Below are positions 34,495-43,371 of a stretch of 50,883 nucleotides of DNA, piece after piece. Position numbers and translations under genes: made by a program. This DNA is from Peloplasma aerotolerans. GTDB taxonomy: Bacteria; Bacillota_I; Bacilli_A; Acholeplasmatales; Acholeplasmataceae. The stretch covers positions 1 to 50,883 of the forward strand of contig NZ_JASCXW010000013.1 of assembly GCF_030012175.1 (NCBI RefSeq), in the 5' to 3' direction. Under the pieces are notes generated by a model. The model made no database searches, was not told where the DNA came from, and was given only the letters and a program-made list of their open reading frames with translations. Every line of letters starts with the position of its first letter. The first letter of the stretch is position 1.

Positions 34495-35613
34495 ATGGCA
34501 ACTACAACCAAATCTGTAAAAAAAACTGAAACCAAACCAGCAAGTAAAACAACAAAGAATCCTAAGAAGAAAATTAGAATTGTTCCACCAACGATTGCTG
34601 TCATCCCAGATAAGACAAAAAGACTTGTCTCTGGCATTAAGCCAACAGGACAACTCACATTAGGCAATTATATTGGTGCACTAAGACAGTTCGTTAAGTT
34701 ACAAGACGAATTAAGTGATCATGAACACTTCATTTTTATTGCTGACCTTCATGCAATTACGACTCCTCAAGACAGATTAGAACTCAGAAAAAATATTAGA
34801 AGTGTTGCTGCTTTATATATTGCCTGTGGTTTAGACCCTGATAAAGTTAATCTTTTTATTCAATCTGAGGTAGCTGAACATGCTGCTTTAGGATATATTA
34901 TGGAGTCAACAGCCTATGTTGGTGAGATGGAGAGAATGACACAGTATAAGGACAAAAAAGGCAAGCAAACAGATGGCATTAGAACTTCTTTATTAACATA
35001 TCCTGCTTTAATGGCTGCAGATATTTTATTGTATGATGCAAATGTTGTTCCTATAGGTGATGATCAAAAACAACATTTAGAATTAACAAGAAATTTGGCT
35101 ACTCGCTTTAACAATTTATATGGTGAAACATTTGTTGTTCCAGAAGGATTCTTTCCTGAAACAGGCGCTAGAATCAAATCTTTAACTGATCCAACGAAAA
35201 AGATGGATAAGAGTGGCGATAATGAAAAATCATATATCTTGTTACTAGATGATTTAGGTCTTATAAGAAGAAAGATTAAGAGTGCTGTTACAGATTCTAA
35301 TGGCATTATTAAGTATGAGGTTAGAAATAAACCTGGTATATCAAATTTGTTGCAAATATATTCATCGTTAACTGATGTTTCAGTCAAAGATTTAGAAAAG
35401 AAGTATGCTGAATCTGATTATGCAACATTTAAAGATGATTTAGCAGAAATTGTTGTTGATGCGATAAGACCCATTCAACAAAAGTATTTTGAAATTATCA
35501 ATGATACAAAACTTGATGAGATTCTTAATCAAGGTGCTGAACGTGCAAAGGTTATTGCCTCTAGAAAGATGTTTAAAGTTTATAAGAAGCTTGGATTAGG
35601 TAGAATTAGATAA
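34495..35613 (+). CDS. trpS: Tryptophanyl-tRNA synthetase with Lys-rich N-terminal extension
   Basis: Class I synthetase charging tRNA-Trp. The HIGH-type motif is in SGIKPTGQLTLGNYIGA, and KMDKSG is the KMSKS loop. The ATG at 34495 follows a perfect AGGAGG site, so the first about 42 residues are real coding sequence: a Lys/Thr-rich stretch (TTTKSVKKTETKPASKTTKN, then PKKKIRIVPP) that other bacterial TrpRS lack, since they begin near RLVSGIKPTG. Length 372 against the usual 325-340. Regulated by the T-box above. Confidence 0.95.
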   Translation: MATTTKSVKKTETKPASKTTKNPKKKIRIVPPTIAVIPDKTKRLVSGIKPTGQLTLGNYIGALRQFVKLQDELSDHEHFIFIADLHAITTPQDRLELRKNIRSVAALYIACGLDPDKVNLFIQSEVAEHAALGYIMESTAYVGEMERMTQYKDKKGKQTDGIRTSLLTYPALMAADILLYDANVVPIGDDQKQHLELTRNLATRFNNLYGETFVVPEGFFPETGARIKSLTDPTKKMDKSGDNEKSYILLLDDLGLIRRKIKSAVTDSNGIIKYEVRNKPGISNLLQIYSSLTDVSVKDLEKKYAESDYATFKDDLAEIVVDAIRPIQQKYFEIINDTKLDEILNQGAERAKVIASRKMFKVYKKLGLGRIR

Positions 35614-35634
35614 GGTTGCGATGCAACCTTTTTT
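35612..35634 (+). terminator. Terminator of trpS
   Basis: AAGGTTGC pairs with GCAACCTT, then U6. The TAA stop is at its base. Confidence 0.9.
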
Positions 35635-35644
35635 CATGCCTTAA

Positions 35645-35672
35645 ATAAAAAGAAAAGCAGCTAATGCTGCTT
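35645..35672 (-). terminator. Terminator of the tyrS-lipid kinase operon
   Basis: AAGCAGC/GCTGCTT stem (35655-35661 and 35666-35672), loop TAAT, U-rich tail on the minus strand. Confidence 0.88.
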
Positions 35673-36513
35673 ACTCACTTGCGGTTGTTGTTAATGATTC
35701 GATTGGATATTCAACATCACCATCGATTTGAAGATACGTAGGTTTATCAAACTTAATAGTGACTTCGTTAGCTTTATATATTTTCACCCACGATTTAAAC
35801 ATCACATGCCATCCTAAATAAATAGAAGGGAAGATGAGTATAAGTATCCATTTGGGTACATTTTTTACAACTACCAAATGTAAATCTTTATCTTTGCGAT
35901 GTGCTTTTGGAGCAATTTTCATCCCTCCACCATAATAAGCACCATGCATCATGCTTGCAAACCATAGTTTTTCTTCTCTAAAAGAAATGCCATCTACTGT
36001 AATTTCAGCAGCAATAGGTTTAAATTTAGCAAAACCTTCAAATGCATGTCTAAAATAGTTGAGTTTATTTTTCTTAAATCTAGAGGTGTTCACTAAATGG
36101 CCAATATAACCATCCAATCCAGCACCAGCTCCATTTAAAAAATAACAATGTTCTTCTCGATAAGTTACTTTAGGTAAATCTTTGATATAGTCGTTAATTA
36201 AAACGATTTTATCTTTAGTTTTCAAACTTCGTATAAAATCATTACCTGTACCAGCTTGATACATATATAATTTTTGCTTGAAATCTAAATCATAGATGCG
36301 ATTTGCTAAATGGTTAATCGTCCCATCACCACCAACGATAATGATTCGATCATCAATGTGACATTCTGAAGCGAACGCTTCAACATCTTCAATCGCTAAA
36401 ATACTATAACTAATTACAGTACTCCCATTTTTTTGGAGTTTTTTAATAATCTTTTCGATAAATTTGGGATTTTTACCGTTTCTTGAAAGCGGGTTATACA
36501 ACAAAATGTCCAT
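35671..36513 (-). CDS. Diacylglycerol kinase-family lipid kinase
   Basis: A 280-residue protein of the DgkB/YegS/BmrU group. N-terminal YNPLSRNGKN, then the ATP-binding GGDGTINHLA (about residues 60-70) and GTGNDFIRS. The family phosphorylates diacylglycerol or related lipids at the membrane, returning diacylglycerol to phosphatidate. The ATG follows GGAGC. It lies eight bases after tyrS and is cotranscribed with it under the tyrosine T-box, an odd pairing with no clear metabolic logic. It could recycle diacylglycerol released by the LtaS-type enzyme at 39.6-41.5 kb; that link is inference. Confidence 0.88.
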   Translation of the reverse strand: MDILLYNPLSRNGKNPKFIEKIIKKLQKNGSTVISYSILAIEDVEAFASECHIDDRIIIVGGDGTINHLANRIYDLDFKQKLYMYQAGTGNDFIRSLKTKDKIVLINDYIKDLPKVTYREEHCYFLNGAGAGLDGYIGHLVNTSRFKKNKLNYFRHAFEGFAKFKPIAAEITVDGISFREEKLWFASMMHGAYYGGGMKIAPKAHRKDKDLHLVVVKNVPKWILILIFPSIYLGWHVMFKSWVKIYKANEVTIKFDKPTYLQIDGDVEYPIESLTTTASE

Positions 36514-36521
36514 AAATGCTC

Positions 36522-37766
36522 CTATCTATAGATAATCATCGCGTATTTTTTCTTGCCTCTTCTTACAATAATGAATTGATCATGTAGTGTATTATCTTTA
36601 GTAACCATATAATCTGTATGATTTATTTTTTGATTGTTTAGTGCAATAGCATGACTTTGAATAAACGTTCTTGCTTCTCTTTTAGATGATGCGAGATTCG
36701 TTTCAACTAAAACATCAACAATTGGTTTTGGTTCATTAATTTCGGTTGTATCTAAAGTTTTTGATAACATCATAAGTCCTGAAGTGCTTAAATCGTTAAA
36801 ATCACCTGAAAATAAAGCTTTAGTAACTTTTTGTGATTCTTTGAGTGCGTCACTACCATGAATGAGTTCAACAACCTCAGCAGCTAATTTTGTTTGGGCT
36901 TCTCTGAGTTCTGGTTGTTTTTTTGATTTTTCTAGTAAATCTTCAATTTCTTCTTTTGATAATAATGTTAATGACTTTAAGTAGTTATCCAAATCTGCGT
37001 CTGCTGCATTTAAGAAATATTGATAGATTTCATAGGGTGATGACAATTGAGCATCTAGCCATAATGCACCAGATTCACTTTTTCCAAACTTTGATCCATC
37101 AGCTTTTAGCAAAAGCGGTGAACTCAAACCAACAGCTTGACTTGTTTCACCTTCTACTTTACGTATAAGTTCAAGTCCTGTTGTAATATTGCCCCACTGA
37201 TCTGATCCACCAAATTGAATTTTACAGTCATAATTTTGGTATAAGTGTAGAAAATCAATCGCTTGAATAAGCATATAAGAAAACTCAGTATATGAGATCC
37301 CTATTTCTAATCTTTTTTGAACTGTATCTTTTGCAATCATATAATTAATCGAGAAATGCTTTCCATAATCTCTTAAAAAAGAGATCATATCAATTTTACC
37401 AATCCAATCATAATTATTCACAAAAATTGCTTGTTTTGTGTCTAAAAATTGCGAAAGTTGTGTTTTTATCTTTTCTGCATTGATTAAAGATTCTTCTAAC
37501 GTTAACAATTTCCTTTCACTGGTTTGCTTAGGATCTCCAATCAGTCCTGTTGCTCCACCAATTAAAACAATTGGTGTATGGCCATATTTTTGGAGTAAAA
37601 GCATTCTAACAACTTGGACCAAATGTCCAACTGTTAAAGATTCTCCTGTAGGATCAAATCCACAGTAGAACTTAACTTGCTCATTATCCAATAATTGACG
37701 TGCTTTTTCCTCATTACTGACATCTTTAATCAGCCCACGCCATATTAATTCATCATATAGTTTCAT
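36522..37766 (-). CDS. tyrS: Tyrosyl-tRNA synthetase
   Basis: Class I synthetase for tRNA-Tyr, 414 residues. The N-terminus has [17 protein letters not shown] (HIGH-type), the middle [12 protein letters not shown], then KFGKSESG (KMSKS-type), and the C-terminus an S4 RNA-binding domain (about 345-410). Behind a T-box, ahead of the lipid kinase. Confidence 0.97.
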   Translation of the reverse strand: MKLYDELIWRGLIKDVSNEEKARQLLDNEQVKFYCGFDPTGESLTVGHLVQVVRMLLLQKYGHTPIVLIGGATGLIGDPKQTSERKLLTLEESLINAEKIKTQLSQFLDTKQAIFVNNYDWIGKIDMISFLRDYGKHFSINYMIAKDTVQKRLEIGISYTEFSYMLIQAIDFLHLYQNYDCKIQFGGSDQWGNITTGLELIRKVEGETSQAVGLSSPLLLKADGSKFGKSESGALWLDAQLSSPYEIYQYFLNAADADLDNYLKSLTLLSKEEIEDLLEKSKKQPELREAQTKLAAEVVELIHGSDALKESQKVTKALFSGDFNDLSTSGLMMLSKTLDTTEINEPKPIVDVLVETNLASSKREARTFIQSHAIALNNQKINHTDYMVTKDNTLHDQFIIVRRGKKKYAMIIYR

Positions 37767-37790
37767 TTCTTTCCTCCTGAATTTTATATA

Positions 37791-37975
37791 AAAATCGCCC
37801 TTAGAAAAAATCTAAGGACGAAATATTCCGCGGTACCACCTTAATTCTAGAGATAATCTCTAGCACTTAATATTTGATGATCTCCATAAACGTATTTCAA
37901 GCCTTGTTTTCTCTCCATGTTACACCCTCATGAAGTCTCTAAATAAGGTTTTCAAGTCTCTACTAGATTTTATAT
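37791..37975 (-). promoter_or_regulatory. Tyrosine T-box leader of tyrS
   Basis: Minus-strand AAGGTGGTACCGCGG (37828-37842). Specifier TAC in GAAATACG (37892-37894). The terminator stem is 37796-37820 (CGTCCTTAGA/TCTAAGGGCG), then U5. The UGGU pairing bases fit an A discriminator as in tRNA-Tyr. Confidence 0.95.
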
Positions 37976-37986
37976 CATTGATCGAT

Positions 37987-38982
37987 TTAGTTGGTTGATT
38001 GTCTCTTGACAATATAATGAGGCAATGAAATGCGAATGTTGTCAACATCCTTTTGATTCATCAACTTCGTCAAAAGTCGCATTGAGACAGCACCTATATC
38101 ATATACTGGAACATCTATAGATGTCAAGTTAGGTCTTGATAAAAGTGCATATTTTGTGTTTTGAAAGCCCGCAACTGCTAAATCTTTAGGAATCGTTCTA
38201 CCATTATCTCTCGCAATATTCATAAATGATACAGCAATAGAATCTCTTACACCAATTGCAGCATCAATCTTTTTATCGCTAAAGAATGTGGAAAAATGTT
38301 GACGGTTAATATTGGTGTCTCCACTTGTTCTAAAGATTTTAGGCTCAAGTTTAGCCTCTTCCATAGCTCTTACATATCCAGCCTCTTTTTTATCGTTAAC
38401 TGAATATCGTCTAGCTGTACTTAAAAGATAAACATTTTTACGGTTATCATTGATGAGTAATTTGGTAATTTCATATCCTGCTTTTTCATAATCAATGGAA
38501 ACAGTCGGAACATCTGGATCATCTGAAACTACATTGGCAAATACAAATGGAATGCCATTTGAATTAAACATTCTCTTAATATCTTCGACTCTGTTTTCAT
38601 TGAGTTCATCATTTAAATATAAGACACCATCAACTTGTTCAGCTACGATGTCATGGAGTGTATCAATAACATCCATATCTTCTCTGATTGCGAACAGTTT
38701 GATTGAATAATGATAGTTTTGTGCGATATCACTTATACCACCTAACATCTCAGCTACCGATGCTCTTGTGATATCAGAAATAACGACACCAACTGTCGTT
38801 GTTTTTCTACTTGCTAGGCCGCGCGCAATGACGTTAGGACGATATCCTAACTCCTTAATAACTTTTAAAACGCGTTGTCTAGTTTCTTCTTTTACTTTTT
38901 CTGGATTATTGAGTACACGGGATACAGTTGCTAATGAAACACCAGCAGCACCAGCTACATCATAAATTGTTGCATTACTCAT
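37987..38982 (-). CDS. ccpA: Catabolite control protein A (LacI/GalR family)
   Basis: A 331-residue regulator. The N-terminal helix-turn-helix ATIYDVAGAAGVSLATVSRV and hinge GLASRKTTTVGVVI match Bacillus CcpA closely, as does the C-terminus VYDIGAVSMRLLTKLMN followed by SLPHYIVKRQST. CcpA binds cre sites with HPr-Ser-P under sugar excess. In this window cre-like sites occur before gapA, between spx and pepF, and before ccpA itself, so a local regulon and autoregulation are likely. A different LacI-type sugar repressor is the main alternative, but the C-terminal match favours CcpA. Confidence 0.85.
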   Translation of the reverse strand: MSNATIYDVAGAAGVSLATVSRVLNNPEKVKEETRQRVLKVIKELGYRPNVIARGLASRKTTTVGVVISDITRASVAEMLGGISDIAQNYHYSIKLFAIREDMDVIDTLHDIVAEQVDGVLYLNDELNENRVEDIKRMFNSNGIPFVFANVVSDDPDVPTVSIDYEKAGYEITKLLINDNRKNVYLLSTARRYSVNDKKEAGYVRAMEEAKLEPKIFRTSGDTNINRQHFSTFFSDKKIDAAIGVRDSIAVSFMNIARDNGRTIPKDLAVAGFQNTKYALLSRPNLTSIDVPVYDIGAVSMRLLTKLMNQKDVDNIRISLPHYIVKRQSTN

Positions 38983-39031
38983 ATATAGTCACCTCATTTA
39001 TCATAATATACGAGATTATTATATCATGTAA

Positions 39032-39046
39032 TGTAAAGGCTTTCAA
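39032..39046. promoter_or_regulatory. Cre-like site upstream of ccpA
   Basis: Minus-strand TGAAAGCCTTTACA matches TGWAARCGYTWNCW at 13 of 14 positions; it lies about 50 bases before the ccpA ATG, consistent with autoregulation. Confidence 0.5.
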
Positions 39047-39080
39047 GCATTTTATGAAAATATTTTCATTCGCTTACAAA

Positions 39081-39106
39081 AAAATAAAGAGGCAATTAGC
39101 CTCTTT
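39081..39106 (-). terminator. Terminator of rplS
   Basis: AAAGAGGC/GCCTCTTT stem (39086-39093 and 39099-39106), loop AATTA, then a U-rich tail on the minus strand. Confidence 0.88.
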
Positions 39107-39113
39107 ACCAAAC

Positions 39114-39470
39114 TTATCGTTTTTCTTTGATTCTTGATGCTTTTGCTGATAGTGTACGGATATAATGTAATTTAGCGCGTCTTACTTTACCTCTACGTGC
39201 AACATCAATATGATCGATTGATGGTGAATGTATTGGGAATGTACGCTCTACACCGATACCATAAGAAATCTTACGAACTGTAAATGTTTCAGAAATTCCT
39301 CCACCTTGTTTTTTAATAACAAGACCTTCAAATAATTGAAGACGTTCACGGTTACCTTCTTTAATCTTAACGTATACTTTAACAGTATCACCAGAACTAA
39401 AATCAGGTACTTCTTTGATATAAGATTTTGTAATCTCAGCAATCAGCTCTTGCCCTTTTAATCTTGACAT
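39114..39470 (-). CDS. rplS: Ribosomal protein L19
   Basis: Large-subunit protein at the 30S-50S interface, 118 residues. The family motif is [20 protein letters not shown], followed by [20 protein letters not shown]. In many Firmicutes rplS is the last gene of the rpsP-rimM-trmD operon; here it has its own promoter and leader, split from trmD by the ltaS-type gene. Confidence 0.97.
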   Translation of the reverse strand: MSRLKGQELIAEITKSYIKEVPDFSSGDTVKVYVKIKEGNRERLQLFEGLVIKKQGGGISETFTVRKISYGIGVERTFPIHSPSIDHIDVARRGKVRRAKLHYIRTLSAKASRIKEKR

Positions 39471-39547
39471 GTTCGACTCACTCTCTTTCTTCCAATGTTC
39501 ATGTTCGTCGACAGCGGACCATTGTGCTAATTTGTTACGGCTTTATT
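39471..39547 (-). promoter_or_regulatory. Probable L19 leader RNA
   Basis: About 75 nt of untranslated RNA between the rplS promoter and ATG. CAATG (near 39523) pairs with CATTG (near 39495) around a GC-richer loop. Position and size fit the L19 autoregulatory leaders known in Firmicutes, but I cannot confirm the consensus by eye. Confidence 0.45.
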
Positions 39548-39576
39548 ATTATAACAAAGTTAAAATCAACTTGCAA
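39548..39576 (-). promoter_or_regulatory. rplS promoter
   Basis: Minus-strand -35 TTGCAA (39571-39576), 17-nt spacer, -10 TATAAT (39548-39553). Confidence 0.8.
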
Positions 39577-39600
39577 CTGTTTTTCATGAATTCAGTATGT

Positions 39601-41460
39601 TTAATCGTTTGCGGATGGTAAATAGGTTTGTAAATCAATAAAATAGTCTGTAATAAACATTTTCTCGAACTTATCGATGACTTCATAAATTTCTGTTTTC
39701 TTAATAAGATAGTCTTCTAAATCATCATGGCCATATACGATTTCATCGAATCGAACATAATTTTCATAACTTATCCAAGATGAATAAGATAGGATGATTG
39801 GTAAATCTAGTTTATTTTCTAAAAACACACTTTGCCCATAATAGTAATCTTGGTAATATGCTATGCCTAACAAATCCATAATAGTCGGTGTAATATCATA
39901 GTGTGATGACAATATATCACGATCGGTATTTCCAAGTTTTTGGCTATATATAATAAATGGTACCTTATCGATTTCAAATGGAATATGTGAGTCTGGAGTA
40001 TATTCCATTGTTATCTCTAAACTAGAATAGTTTTTGTGGTCACTATATAAAAGGATTGTCGTATTATCAAGTAGTTCTTTTTCCTCTAGGTCATCGAGTA
40101 AGATACCTAATCCTTTATCAAAATCCATTTGCGCTGCAGTTATTGTTAATAGTTCAATCGGTGCATCATAATAAGTTGGATCATTTTCTAGTTGATTATA
40201 ATACTCAGATAACTCTTCTCGGTAGTTGCTATGAGGACCATGTGGTGTAACAGTGATGACAAAGCTATAAAATGGATCATCTTGCTCTGGAACGATAAGA
40301 TCTCTAAATTGATCAAACATAACTGAGTCAAGTGGCCAATAATCTGTTTCCTCAACAACTAACTCGTTCAATCCATAAAAACGTTCAAATCCCATATTAA
40401 AATGAATTTCATCTCTATTGAAGAAATTATTATTAAAATTATGAAATGAATTTGATGTATATCCATTTTCCGCTAATATATGAGGAAGTGCATTATTGTA
40501 TGTGTTTTCTCCGAATGTATACATATAGTTATCAGCTTGGAAATACATCATTGATGTTAATGATTTAAACTCAGCATCATACGTATAATTGCTTTTGGCT
40601 GCAGAATAAAAATTAGGGAAATAAATACCATCATCAACAAGTCGATAATAGTTTGGTGTGTGTTCACGAGTAAAAGCATATTCTTCACAAGTTTCACACA
40701 TAATCATAATTACGTTTTGACCTGCTAATTCTCCAAATAATGGAGATTGATCAGCGATTGTATCGGTGATTAATCCATCAAGTTCTTCTCTGTATTCATT
40801 TGCGAAAAACAACGGTCTCAATCTATTATTAGCGAATGTCAAAATGTCTCTTGTATGATAAGTTACAGACCCAAATCTTTGAACAAACACACTTTTATCT
40901 GCTGGTGTTTCAAAGACAATTGCACTTTCTTCAGCAATAAACTTGGGACTGAAAAATAGACCTAGCATTGAGATTAAAAGCGCTATTGTGCCAAAAACCA
41001 ACCTTTTAGGTTGTGTTTCGTTATGTCTCTTGACTATTTTTCTCATAAATCTAAAGCTTAGGAATAGGAATATAAAAATTCCAACCCAAGTTATAATTCC
41101 ATATGCAGATAATGGATTATATCTCAATCCAATTTGCATCGTATCTCTACCAGATTCTAATAACATTGCAATTGATGTAACATCTTCTTTAAAAAAATAT
41201 AATGTGCTATCTGTTATAAAGAAAGTAAACATGATGAGTAAGTATACAACGTATGCAATGTATCTAGCAGTATTTTTTTTAATGAATGATAATGCTGCAA
41301 CTATAATAGCAACATTAAAAAACGCAATAATCCAATGCCCTAAAGTAACACCAAATCCGTAGCGTAGAATTAAGATCAAATCAAATGTCAATACGATAAA
41401 AATCATGGAAAGAAATTCTATGATTTGGTTGTGTTCAATTATTTTCCTGATGAATTTCAT
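39601..41460 (-). CDS. LtaS-type glycerophosphate transferase (sulfatase fold)
   Basis: A 619-residue membrane protein with five hydrophobic helices in residues 1-170 and an extracellular sulfatase-type domain from about 240. The active-site residues of S. aureus lipoteichoic acid synthase have counterparts at nearly the same numbers: Glu256 in MCETCEEY, Thr293 in SNYTYDAEF (nucleophile) and Asp474-His475 in YSDHKN. It should therefore transfer glycerol-phosphate from phosphatidylglycerol to an outside acceptor. In an Acholeplasma-type cell the acceptor could be a glycolipid or lipoglycan. Own promoter; inserted between trmD and rplS. The family is sure; the product is inference. Confidence 0.88.
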   Translation of the reverse strand: MKFIRKIIEHNQIIEFLSMIFIVLTFDLILILRYGFGVTLGHWIIAFFNVAIIVAALSFIKKNTARYIAYVVYLLIMFTFFITDSTLYFFKEDVTSIAMLLESGRDTMQIGLRYNPLSAYGIITWVGIFIFLFLSFRFMRKIVKRHNETQPKRLVFGTIALLISMLGLFFSPKFIAEESAIVFETPADKSVFVQRFGSVTYHTRDILTFANNRLRPLFFANEYREELDGLITDTIADQSPLFGELAGQNVIMIMCETCEEYAFTREHTPNYYRLVDDGIYFPNFYSAAKSNYTYDAEFKSLTSMMYFQADNYMYTFGENTYNNALPHILAENGYTSNSFHNFNNNFFNRDEIHFNMGFERFYGLNELVVEETDYWPLDSVMFDQFRDLIVPEQDDPFYSFVITVTPHGPHSNYREELSEYYNQLENDPTYYDAPIELLTITAAQMDFDKGLGILLDDLEEKELLDNTTILLYSDHKNYSSLEITMEYTPDSHIPFEIDKVPFIIYSQKLGNTDRDILSSHYDITPTIMDLLGIAYYQDYYYGQSVFLENKLDLPIILSYSSWISYENYVRFDEIVYGHDDLEDYLIKKTEIYEVIDKFEKMFITDYFIDLQTYLPSAND

Positions 41461-41520
41461 AATAATTCTTCCTTTCTTAATCTTGTATTGATTGCATCAA
41501 TGCATACTTTTGATACTAAC

Positions 41521-41566
41521 ATTATACCAAAAAAATAACAATGCCTAGTCAATCTACACTGTTATT
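41521..41566 (-). terminator. trmD terminator with overlapping -10 of the ltaS-type gene
   Basis: Stem 41534-41543 with 41557-41566 (minus-strand AATAACAGTG pairing with CATTGTTATT, one G-U), then U7. Directly after it TATAAT (41521-41526) forms the -10 for the ltaS-type gene; no good -35 at 17 nt is seen. Confidence 0.8.
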
Positions 41567-42284
41567 TTTTATTTTTATTAAATTCTTTTAATAATTGCAC
41601 TTCTTTTTCTGTTTTTTCAATTTGATTAACTAAATCTGGTCTTTTATTCAATGTTTTCTTAATTTGCTGTTTGGTTCTCCATTGATCGATTAACTGATGA
41701 TTTCCTGATACAAGGACTTCAGGAACTTTGAATCCCTTATATTCTTCAGGTTTCGTATATTGTGGATATTTCAACCAACCATTTTGCAAACTATCTTGTT
41801 CAGCTGAGTCTTGATGAATAACTTCTGGAATCAATCTAATGACAGCATCCGATATGATCATCGCTGGAATTTCTCCTCCAGTTAAGATATAATCACCTAT
41901 GGATATTTCTAAGTCAATTAACTCTTCAACTCGAGCATCGATGCCTTCATAATGACCACAAAGTAAGATTAGATGTTTACTTAATGAAAGTTCTGTTGCA
42001 GTTTTTTGATTGAAAAGTTTACCTTGTGGCGACAACATAATAACTTTTGTATTTTCTCTTTTTAGTTGATGAATGACATCATAAAAAGGAGGAAAAGCCA
42101 TTAACATCCCAGCGCCACCACCATATGGTGTATCATCAATTTTTTTATGCTTATTGTGGCTATAATCTCTTAATTGGTGTAACTCTATCTCAACTAAGCC
42201 ATCTTCAATTGCTCTTTTAATAATAGATGTCTTTAGAAAAGTGTCAAAAAATTCTGGAAAAATAGTAACAATATCTATTTTCAT
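41562..42284 (-). CDS. trmD: tRNA (guanine-37-N1)-methyltransferase
   Basis: Methylates G37 of tRNAs next to the anticodon, preventing frameshifts. The trefoil-knot SPOUT motifs LLCGHYEGIDARVEELID and EISIGDYILTGGE are intact. The length of 240 is normal. The ATG overlaps the rimM stop by one base. Last gene of rpsP-khpA-rimM-trmD. Confidence 0.97.
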   Translation of the reverse strand: MKIDIVTIFPEFFDTFLKTSIIKRAIEDGLVEIELHQLRDYSHNKHKKIDDTPYGGGAGMLMAFPPFYDVIHQLKRENTKVIMLSPQGKLFNQKTATELSLSKHLILLCGHYEGIDARVEELIDLEISIGDYILTGGEIPAMIISDAVIRLIPEVIHQDSAEQDSLQNGWLKYPQYTKPEEYKGFKVPEVLVSGNHQLIDQWRTKQQIKKTLNKRPDLVNQIEKTEKEVQLLKEFNKNKK

Positions 42285-42772
42285 TATATCAATCCTTCAA
42301 TCGGAGTAATAATAATTTTATCTTCTAGGACTTCAGAAACAAATACCTTAATAAAAGGAACCATAGCTTTTGTTCCATCTTTTTTTTCTATTTCTAATAA
42401 ATGTCCTTGAGGAACTGGAATCATACTGACTACCTTTCCAACATAGACGTTTTGATCTGTATAGACATCTTTATCAATTAAGTCATGATAATGATAATCA
42501 TCATCTTCTAATTCATCAGTTACATCTTCATCTGAATAAAGTTCCAAACCTTTATACATTAAAATATCATTGATATTATCATAACCTTTGAACTTAACAA
42601 TTAAAAGTTTGCCTTGAGGTCTCACTCTTTCGATTGTAAAAACTTTTTTTTCTTCTTTTAGAACTATATATACCTCTGCACCAATAGAAAAACGGTTAAA
42701 ATCACTTAAATTGTAGATTTTAACCTCTCCTTTAATGCCGTGTGTATTTGTTATTTTACCAATTTGATACAT
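42284..42772 (-). CDS. rimM: 16S rRNA processing protein RimM
   Basis: A maturation factor for the 30S head that binds S19. It begins YQIGKITNTHGIKGEVKI, the standard RimM start, and ends with the PRC-barrel domain (PVPQGHLLEIEKKDGTKAMV, then PFIKVFV). I prefer the ATG at 42770-42772, eight bases after AAGGA, to the one nine bases earlier, which touches that site. Confidence 0.93.
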   Translation of the reverse strand: MYQIGKITNTHGIKGEVKIYNLSDFNRFSIGAEVYIVLKEEKKVFTIERVRPQGKLLIVKFKGYDNINDILMYKGLELYSDEDVTDELEDDDYHYHDLIDKDVYTDQNVYVGKVVSMIPVPQGHLLEIEKKDGTKAMVPFIKVFVSEVLEDKIIITPIEGLI

Positions 42773-42783
42773 TGCGTTCATCC

Positions 42784-43032
42784 TTAAAAAGAGTCAATGT
42801 CGATTTGTACACGCTTGCCTTCTTTCGAAGCCCCAGCATAAACAATCGTGCGCATTGCACTCGCAATTTTTCCGCCTTTACCAATTACACGTCCTAAATC
42901 AGCTTCGTTAACTAACAGCTGTATGGTAATTGTTTCTTCATCGTTTGATAAGATTTTAACTAATACATCATCTGGGTTAACGACTAATGGCATTATCATA
43001 TTTTTGATGAGTTTTTCAAAATCAACCGCCAT
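42784..43032 (-). CDS. khpA: KH-domain RNA-binding protein KhpA
   Basis: An 82-residue single KH domain with the GRVIGKGG loop (47-54). In Firmicutes KhpA pairs with KhpB to bind RNAs. It lies between rpsP and rimM as usual. Confidence 0.93.
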   Translation of the reverse strand: MAVDFEKLIKNMIMPLVVNPDDVLVKILSNDEETITIQLLVNEADLGRVIGKGGKIASAMRTIVYAGASKEGKRVQIDIDSF

Positions 43033-43048
43033 GATATGTTCCCCCTTA

Positions 43049-43291
43049 TTATTTATCTAGTACGCTGTACTTCTTAAATAAGCTTCTTACTGTGTCCGTT
43101 GGTTGTGCACCATTACCTAACCATTTTTGTACTTTTTCAGAATCTACTGCAACTTTTCCTAATAATGGATCATAAGTTCCTAAAATTTCTAAGAATTTTC
43201 CATCTCTAGGTTTTCTTGAATCACTTGCAACGACGCGATAAAATGGTCTTTTATTCGAACCAAAACGTTGTAAACGTAGTTTAACTGCCAT
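43049..43291 (-). CDS. rpsP: Ribosomal protein S16
   Basis: An 80-residue small-subunit protein: [20 protein letters not shown], then [22 protein letters not shown] chose the ATG at 43289-43291; a GTG nine bases upstream is in frame but falls within the AAAGAGAGTG ribosome-binding stretch, which the rplS gene also uses. Confidence 0.96.
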   Translation of the reverse strand: MAVKLRLQRFGSNKRPFYRVVASDSRKPRDGKFLEILGTYDPLLGKVAVDSEKVQKWLGNGAQPTDTVRSLFKKYSVLDK

Positions 43292-43326
43292 GTTGTTCAC
43301 TCTCTTTCTTTTTATTATCCAGTACT

Positions 43327-43354
43327 ATTATAACCATTTTGCTTATCTTGTCAA
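43327..43354 (-). promoter_or_regulatory. Promoter of the rpsP operon
   Basis: Minus-strand -35 TTGACA (43349-43354), 16-nt spacer, -10 TATAAT (43327-43332), short leader. Confidence 0.85.
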
Positions 43355-43371
43355 GTCTTTTTACTTAACAG

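Noticed and set aside
35671-36513. NAD kinase
   Set aside because: The GGDGT motif is shared, but the N-terminal YNPLSRNGKN and overall layout match diacylglycerol/lipid kinases.
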